Assembly (NCBI RefSeq): GCF_023159225.1
Contig: NC_063162.1
Span: forward strand, 100,697,094-100,761,093
DNA: 64,000 nt
Direction of reading: 5' to 3'
DNA from: Perognathus longimembris pacificus
Lineage: Eukaryota; Chordata; Mammalia; Rodentia; Heteromyidae
The notes under the pieces were generated by a model. That model was given only the letters and a program-made list of their open reading frames with translations, was not told where the DNA came from and made no database searches. This document shows positions 56,501 through 64,000 of the stretch, one piece after another. Made by a program: the position numbers and the translations under genes. Each line of letters opens with the position of its first letter. The first letter of the stretch is position 1.

Positions 56501-57064
56501 GAGACATTTCCAACAAAATCCCAGTCTCTATCTCTCCAGCAAACCCAACCTTTCTTTATAGAAAGCCTAGAAGCCTTCCATCTCTCCCCCCTCATCCTCC
56601 CTCTCTCCTCCTTTCCTCCACCTCCTAATTCAAAGCCCCTTCTCTAAAGTTTCCTTCCATTGTTAGTTGGCTGAGGGTCCTTATCTGTTTACCCAGATAA
56701 GAAGGTCCAAGAGGACAGAGAGCATGTAGGTAGACACGTTTATGTCCTTTATGGAAGCTAGCACAGTGTGTAGCACTCTAAATAAAGAACAACAGTTTGT
56801 TTCTATAAATTGACTCCAAATTGATGCAAGCCAGGCCATTCCATCTCTGAATACATTTTTTTCAACCTGTAACATGAAACTAGCTCACCAGATGGTTCAG
56901 CTTCTCTAAAAGTATAATTGAGAACAGTTTGAATCTTTACCTCAACATTTGGAAAACAAAATGTGTCAAATGGGGGGGATAGAATACACCCATAAGATTT
57001 TTTTTGTGTCTCTATCTCAAAAACAATCATGCCTTATAGCCACCATTTAAAAAAAATCTTCACT

Positions 57065-57410
57065 TGCCAAGTGCTGTGGCCCATGCCTATAATCTTAGCT
57101 ACTTGGCAGGCTAGGACTGGGAGGACTGAAGTTCTAGATCAGCTTGGGCAAAAACTTTAAAGAGGCCCCCATCTCAAACAATAACAACAATAACAAAAGA
57201 TCCGGTCTGATGATGTATATCTAGCATCCCAGCTCTGATAGAGAAGCATAAATAAAGATCAAGGCCCAGGCTGGTCTGAGAAAAATTTGATACCTTATCT
57301 CAAAAATAACCACAACCCTAAGGGCTGTAGGTATGGCTCAAGTCTAGAAAGCTTGCTCAGGTCTAGAAAGCACGAAGCCCTGAGTTCAAACCCCAGTACC
57401 TTCCTACCTA
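57065..57410 (+). repeat. Diverged B1-like SINE fragments
   Basis: 57065-57180 left part ('cctataatcttagctacttg'); 57310-57410 ID-like remnant ending 'ttcaaaccccagtacc'. Confidence 0.6.
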
Positions 57411-58684
57411 GTCTACCCCTGTGCCCCCCCCCCATTGCCCTGGCCTAAAAAAAAATTTTTTTAATCCTTTCTTGTTGAACTGGGGATGCCATTCAGAAGT
57501 AGTGTGCCCTGCACAATCCTCAGCACATCAAGAAAAGGGGCAAAAATCTTTCTTAAAGCAACTTCCTCCCAAATGCCCCCAAACCCAGCTCACCACTCCT
57601 TATTCTCTTACTATCCTCATATTTCCCTCTCAGATGGGGCCACTTCCCTCTGTCCTGGGCCATCTATGTTTGGACTGATTGAACCTGCAATTTTCCAGCT
57701 TACTTGACCATAAATTAGGGTGACTTTCCTTGCTCCTCAAGAAAGGTAAGGGCCTCAGACAGGCTCTAGCTTCCTGAGCAGAGCTCACTAGGCCTGTATA
57801 CTTCACCTAGAAAACTGATTGCACTGACTTGGTGGGAGGCAGGGAATCAAAGACACATTTGGAAACAGTTATAAATACAAAGGCTTCTGTTTACATATAA
57901 AACTTAGCATAAATTTTCTATATCTACAAATACAGCATTAAGTATCTCAGTGGTCCTTAGCCATTTAAACAAATTGAGTTTCATCAAGTCCTTCGTGTGC
58001 ACAGGCCCATGCATACCCTCTTTCATGCCATCCCCCACCTCTTCTCCACTCACTTCATGCTGCTAAGCACAACTCTTCCCAACTTAGGTACTTTAGAGTG
58101 GTGAAGAATTTAACAACTCTGGTGACTAAAGGTGTAACAGGCATGTTCTGACAGAAGCTTTGGGGCTCATGTTACCAGAAGACAAACTCTGGTTTGCTCT
58201 CATTTCCCTGCCCTCTATCCCTTCAACCCTGTAACAGAAACGACAAAAGCAATCTCCATGGCCTCCTGCAAAGAAGACTAAACATGACTTCTTGTGACAT
58301 CTGCTTTTCCATGAAGACCTAGCACTTCTCTGGAGAAAAATTTAAAGCTCCATATAGTCTGGGGCTTTACTCACGAAGTGCTAGCTGGCCGTTCTAGAAA
58401 GGGTTGGCTTCTTCAAACCAACCAACTTTTAGTTCCACAGTTTGATATATTACATGGGTAACCCCAATGCACCAGAGATGCAGAGTGTGCTATTCTTCAC
58501 ATGTAGCCACATACATGGAAGGATTTTTTCAGTCAGGTGTCTAGGACTCCTCTCTCACTGTATTTCACTTTGATGGCAAGCATCAAGGTTTAGCAGGTAG
58601 GAGGCTGGCTGTATTTTTATCTTCAATTCAGTGGCAACTGATGAAGCACAGCATACACACTGTGTTCCAAAGCTCTCTACTATT

Positions 58685-58752
58685 TTCAGTGGGAGTCAAA
58701 CCCAGGGCCTCATAATGCTAGGCAAGTGCTCTACCACTCTACTCCCAGCTAT
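58685..58752 (-). repeat. Antisense ID-like fragment
   Basis: 'tgggagtcaaacccagggcc', 'ctaggcaagtgctctaccac'. Confidence 0.6.
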
Positions 58753-58837
58753 TAATTCTTCCAGGGTAAACTGACAAGTATTTAGCCCAGAAAACATTCG
58801 GGGTATGTGAACAAGAGAAAAAGAAAACTCTTAACAT

Positions 58838-59085
58838 CTACCAGCTGGTGGCTCGTGCCTATAATCTTAGCTACTCAAGAGCCCAAGATCTGAAGATCAT
58901 GGGTGAATGAAGTCAAGCCCAGGCAGGAAAGTCTGAAGATTCTTATTTCCAATTAACCACCAAAATTCCAAAAGTGGACTTGTGGCTCAAGTGGTAGAGT
59001 CCCAGCCTTGAGTGGAAAAGCTAAGGGAAAGCACCTGGGCTCTGAGTTCAAGACCTAGTACAAACACACACACACACACACACAA
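58838..59085 (+). repeat. B1-like composite SINE ending in (CA)n
   Basis: 'gtggctcgtgcctataatct' to the right unit, tail replaced by CACA. Confidence 0.8.
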
Positions 59086-59704
59086 CTACCAGCTGAAGAT
59101 TATATCTCTGAAAACATATGTAAAATTACTATCAAAAGAGTACTAAATGCAGTTGTGTAAACTCTACATGCAGACATTTGCTCTGACTTAAGTATTTTCC
59201 CTGATGCTGGTGGTGGAAACACCTGACAGGAAGGAAATGCATGTTCCTCCATTCTTCCTTTGTTTTACCACAACTTACTTTTAAACTCATCTTAGACTCC
59301 ACCAAGCAGACCAACAAATACAGCAGACCACTTCCTTACCATGATTAACTGCTTTACGCAAATTACCTGAGCTCTAAGGTAAATATTTTGAATGTTAATA
59401 AATTTCTAAGGAAGTAATTCTCTATGAAAAAAGGCAAACTAGCTGACCACATAGAAATACGTTAGCTTTCTGATGATACTAAACAGAAATGTGCAATAGT
59501 CTTTGGGAATGCATATATCTTTTGGGAATAGCTAAGTAAACAGACAGAGTTATTAAGTTCAAAAATAGAATTAAGATTCCTCAGAACTTTTTTTTAAAAA
59601 AACAACAGAACTATATCTTAAAATAACAAGGAGGGCCAACTTTTAAATATTAAGCATTGTTACAAAGTATGTTCAAGAAACTCTCTGGTTATGTAGGAAA
59701 ACAG

Positions 59705-59790
59705 TGTGCGTGTGTGTGTGTGCACGCATGCGTATGCACACACGTGCGTGGCATGTGCACTTATGTATATATACATATACACACATATAT
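59705..59790. repeat. TG/CA/TA alternating tract
   Basis: Alternating purine-pyrimidine of mixed GT, GC, CA and TA units. Confidence 0.85.
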
Positions 59791-60301
59791 ATTTACTAAA
59801 ACAACTATTTGGCAACAATCACTAGCTCTATAGGATAAGCAATTTCTAGGACTGTATAAAATTCAAACGGCAAGGTAAATTATTACTGTGTTAAAGTAGA
59901 CCTACTCTAGCTCAAAATTTCTCTAGACTCTCGGTCTATTGGAGCTAATTTTAAGTATCCCTTTCTTTGAACTTTCTAGAAAGCATTAAAAACAGAATTT
60001 AAATAGAACCTATAAACCTAATAACAAAACCACTGTTTGAGAATTCCAGAAATTTGTACCATGGGAAGAAGCTCAAAGCTTGGGAAAGCTGTATAAACAT
60101 TCCAGATCTAAAGATAAACAGTTGGGGATCTTTACGACATTCAGGTTTAGCTTTGTATTGGTCTTGCTGCATCATGACTCAGCTAACGAAGGCAAAATAT
60201 GAATGGAAAAGATCTATTTTTTTCAGGATTAAGAGTAAATTGCTTTTGTTTAAGAACACAGTCTAATATTTCTTATAAATCAAAATTAGAAGGTCAATCT
60301 T

Positions 60302-60930
60302 GCCAGGCATTGGTGGCTCACGCCTGTAATCCTGACTACTCAGGAGGTTGAGGTCTGAGGCTTTGCAATTCAAAGCCATCTCAGACAGGAAAGTCCATGA
60401 GACTCTCAGTCACAATCAACCACCAAAATCTGGAAGTGGAGTTGTGGCTCAAGTGGTAGAGCATTAGTCTTGAACAAAAACAAGTCAGGGACAGTGCCCA
60501 GGCCCAGAGTTCAAGACCCAGGACTGACACACAGAAAAAAGCCAATCCCTTTAGCTATGACTGATACTGGATAATATTTTTGTCCATGCTAGGATAATAT
60601 CCAGGGTCCTATGCATGCCAAGCAATTGTCTACCATCGAGCTACACCTGCAGCCACAAATATCACATTTTCAATGATAATTTTCTCTTTCTCTTCAAAGC
60701 TAGCCACTGATTGATTATGCCTATAAACTTAGCTATTCAGAAGCATGAGATCTGAGGATCACAGTTCAAAGCCAGACCAGGTAGGAAAGTCCATGAGACT
60801 CTTATTTAATAATTAACCACCAAAAAGCTGGAAGTTGAGCTGTGGTTCAAGTGGTAGAGTATCAGCCATACCCCAAAAAGCTAAGGGACAGCACCCAGGT
60901 CCTCAGTTCAAGCCTCAGTACTGGCACACA
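60302..60930 (+). repeat. Two B1-like composite SINEs
   Basis: 60302-60538 ('gctcacgcctgtaatcctga') and 60698-60930, with an antisense ID-like scrap at about 60590-60655 between them. Confidence 0.8.
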
Positions 60931-61104
60931 AATAAACATACACACATATGTGCAAACACATACACAAAGCTTTCCTTCTACAGCTATTTGAACGATCACC
61001 ATGCATTCTGCATGGCACTTGTACAGAAGTATATACAAACTACTATTTTCTTTTCCTTAACAAAATGACTTTTCTTACAATGTGTGGATGATTTGAGCAT
61101 TTTG

Positions 61105-61307
61105 TTTGTTGGGTTTTTTTGGCCAGTGCCTTGAACTCAAGGTGTGAGCACTCTCCCTGGCTTCTTCTTACTCAAGGCTAGCACTCTACCATTTGAGCCA
61201 CAGTGCCACTTAGAGCTTTTTCTGTTTATGTGGTGCTGAGGAATCGAACCCAGGGCTTCATGCATGCTAGGCAGGTACTCTACCACTAAGCCATATTCTC
61301 AGCCCCA
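61105..61307 (-). repeat. Antisense dimeric ID-like SINE with target duplication
   Basis: ATTTGAGCATTTTG at 61091-61104 is repeated at 61308-61321. Confidence 0.94.
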
Positions 61308-61527
61308 ATTTGAGCATTTTGATAAACAAGTTTCCTTGGGAGGGAAAATGAACAATTGTCTCAACTCTGAACACAGCCTTTTGTGCTTTGACTCTGGAAC
61401 AAGGGAGCAAGGGAAGTTGTAAACAAAGTTAATCATGGCTACCAGCACATTGCTTTCACACCCAAACAGATTATCCAACTTCCAGTTCAACTCAAACCCA
61501 AGTTTGTATAAAGGATCACCACATTTT

Positions 61528-61734
61528 GTTTTGTTTTGTTTTTTGCCAGTCCTGGGGCTTGAACTCAGGTCCTGAACACTGTCCCTGGCTTCTTTTTTGC
61601 TCAAGGCTAGCACTCTACCACTTGAGCCACAGCGCCACTTCCAGCCTTTTCTGTTTATGTGGTGTTGAGGAATCAAACCCAGGACTTCATGCATGCAAGG
61701 CGAGTACTCTACCACTAAGCTATATTCCCAGCCC
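61528..61734 (-). repeat. Antisense dimeric ID-like SINE with target duplication
   Basis: AGGATCACCACATTTT at 61512-61527 is repeated exactly at 61735-61750. Confidence 0.95.
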
Positions 61735-61984
61735 AGGATCACCACATTTTAAGGCATATATTTTTCAGTTTCAACTAGCCATTTCTCAGATGTGAGCAAT
61801 GCCTAGTTGCCATGTCTGTCAATGTGAACTTTGCTTCTAAACATAAAAGGTCATTTCTGGTCTAGGTAAATGACTCAAAGCAGTAGAGCATAAGGCCCTG
61901 AGTTCAAACCCTAGTACCACCCCACCACCCTCCCAATTCATTACTGAGAGTCTACCTACAGAGAATGGTCTTCATTTTGATTTT

Positions 61985-62222
61985 TGTGTTTTGATGCTAG
62001 TTCTTGGGCTTGATCTCAGGGCCTAAGTGTTGTTCCTGAGCTTTTCTGCTCAAGGCTATTACCCTACCCTTGAGCCATAGCTCACCTCCAGCTTTTGGGT
62101 GGTTAATTGGAGTTAAGAGTCTCATGGACTTTCCTGCCCAAGCTGGCTTTGAACTGTGATCCTCAGATCTCAGCCTCCTGAGTAGCTAGGATTGTAGGCA
62201 TGAAGCACTGGCATCCAGCTTA
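61985..62222 (-). repeat. Antisense B1-like composite SINE
   Basis: 'gggcttgatctcagggccta', 'gagtctcatggactttcctg', 'cctcctgagtagctaggatt'. Confidence 0.88.
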
Positions 62223-62369
62223 CTGTATTAATTTTGAAATAATATTTAATTGGAACAAGGGATATATACTTATTATTGAGAAAAATAATAAAGTAAGAAA
62301 AAAGAAATTCTTTAATATTAATATTTAACTCCTGGGTAGTTCTTTTTTTAATCCCTCAAGAATTATAGG

Positions 62370-62445
62370 TATATTATATATGTATATTTTATATATATGC
62401 ATATGCATGTGTGTATATGTACATACACACATACACACACATATA
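62370..62445. repeat. TA/TG/CA simple sequence
   Basis: Alternating TATA, TGCA and CACA units. Confidence 0.85.
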
Positions 62446-64000
62446 GTACCTGTTTTCATAATTGGAACTTCTTCTTCTTTTAGAACTAGGAATCAGCTTT
62501 TTAGGGAGCTCCTTGGTGGTCCATGGCATAGGTCAGGTATAATTATTTTAACTAATCCCCTAGTGATAGCCATTTTGGATTATTTTCAGTTTTTCTGTAC
62601 TAAAAGAACATTATAAGCATCTTTATATGCATAATTTGGTACATTTTCCCAGTCAGATCTGGTTATGTGTATTTTAAATATCAATTTGAGATTTCCTTCC
62701 AAAGAAACAGTTTTACCTTCTCAATAATTATGTTAGGGTCCTCACGAACCTCATCATTGGCAAGGAAATTAAGACTTGAGGACATTGTCACCATCTGCAC
62801 TTCTGACATGGCTATCCACATGGGGTCACTTCTTGGGAATCCTCATATCCATTTGTGGTAGTCCTTATCATACACAACAGTCACTGAACAAATTTATATC
62901 AAAGGAATACCTTATAAATTAATAAACATCACAGCAAATGCTTGTTTCTCTCTGTTTCCCAGTCTAGGAAGTAAATGTGTCGTATGCTTTTTAAAGCACT
63001 GACAGTGTATTGCCACAACTCATACTGAATGACTTCTTCCCAGAAAGCTCAATGGGCATAGTCCCAGGCATTTAGTCCTTTATTCCTCAGTACTCTCACA
63101 ATAATTATCCAGGAAGTACATGCCAGGGGGCAGCTCTGTGCTCAGTGCTGGGGAAGCCAAGATACTTTTAGGGTATTATTTCTAGTTCTCCGATGTAGAC
63201 CATGGAAGAAACTGCATTTCATTGACCCATTTATTTAGCACATTCTCATCAAATACCTAGAGAGTGTGCATTGCACTGTGCTAGTGCCAGGAACATAGCA
63301 GTGAGAGTCAGAGTTGTGATGCCTGGCTTCATGTCACATTTGTTCTAGAACAATCTAGAAAGTCTCTTTTCAATAGGCATATATATGCCCAAGTTTTATG
63401 GCTGGGCAGAAAGGTTAAGAAGGTTCCATATGAGAAAAGTTATCAGAGCTGAGCTGTGGACATAGAAATACCAGGCTTAGCAGAGAAAGCATTCCCAATA
63501 GAATGAGTTGATGGATCCAAGAATGTAGATTTGAGATCTTCAATGGTGAGAACACTGAGGCAGAGTTGGGTGGGAGAGGGAGGGCAGCTGATAGAGATTG
63601 TGAAGAACAAAGAGAGATTATGGAGGGGGCAGAGATTGACTAAGATGAACTTTGCACTGTGTCACAGATTAAGGAAACTAAGGCATGCTTAGGGGATGGG
63701 ACTTGCCATAGTCCCAATATGTGTTGAGTCGTCATCAGGAAATCCACTAATGACTGGAAATTTTAACTCCATAGGTCTTTAGATTCTTTTACTTCAAACA
63801 AAATAAAACAAAAAGATTTAATCAATATTATCAGCATACTTCATTCAAAGTATAACAAAACATTTGTACTTCAGCAGACTTTTTTTAGCAGACTTTTGGT
63901 TAGAAGTCTTACTTGGTTTTAATTATACCAATATATACAAATATATTCTTATTTAAAAAATTACAAATTGGACGAGATTCCCCTTAGTTCATACCCAATC
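62446..64000. other. Intergenic sequence without recognised gene
   Basis: No exon, CpG island or promoter seen. 63250-63340 ('gtgctagtgccaggaacata') resembles LINE-2 and 63650-63710 a MIR scrap. The next gene expected by synteny with other mammals (LAMB1) is not reached. Confidence 0.5.

Noticed and set aside
61299..61795. Overlapping open frames of 148 and 89 codons on opposite strands
   Set aside because: Both are translations of the dimeric SINE at 61528-61734; the same peptide pattern recurs at every copy in the window.

Overview
This is mammalian nuclear DNA. It carries the 3' two thirds of a laminin beta-chain gene on the + strand, about 46 kb of split gene followed by about 11 kb of intergenic sequence. 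The joined exons read as laminin subunit beta-4 (LAMB4): end of domain IV type B, eight laminin EGF-like (LE) repeats, coiled coil, the six-cysteine beta-knob loop, more coiled coil, and a C-terminal Cys three residues from the end. I placed 20 exons between 6023 and 52697. They total 3564 nt (1187 codons plus stop) and every exon junction keeps the frame. The N-terminal half (signal peptide, LN domain, first LE repeats) lies upstream of the window. A 3'UTR and an AATAAA signal end the gene near 53.1 kb.

The host is probably a rodent, and I favour the kangaroo rat/pocket mouse group (Geomyoidea). About 50 short retroposons fill introns and flanks. They come as an ID-like left unit joined to a second tRNA-like unit, and as a B1-like left unit joined to the same right unit. 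From memory this matches the SINEs described for Geomyoidea; no database was searched. To my knowledge mouse and rat lack an intact Lamb4, so an apparently open rodent copy is of interest.

Layout: 1-5989 upstream intron; 6023-14489 domain IV-B exons; 15866-28269 LE-repeat exons, with a class II-like solo LTR inside one intron (26260-26770, 6-bp target duplication); 28-52.7 kb coiled-coil exons; 52.7-53.1 kb 3'UTR; 54.1-55.7 kb a decayed retroviral env on the same strand; 56-64 kb intergenic DNA with SINEs. In the chromosome order I know from other mammals, LAMB1 would be the next gene downstream, but none of it is visible here.

The points most worth checking are an in-frame TAA at the probable ancestral start of the first exon in the window, with a second acceptor exactly 33 nt downstream that avoids it; a GC-AG intron; a SINE 22 bp from a splice donor; the env relic behind the gene; and a recurrent ~110-bp repeat I could not classify. 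I found no new multi-gene system.
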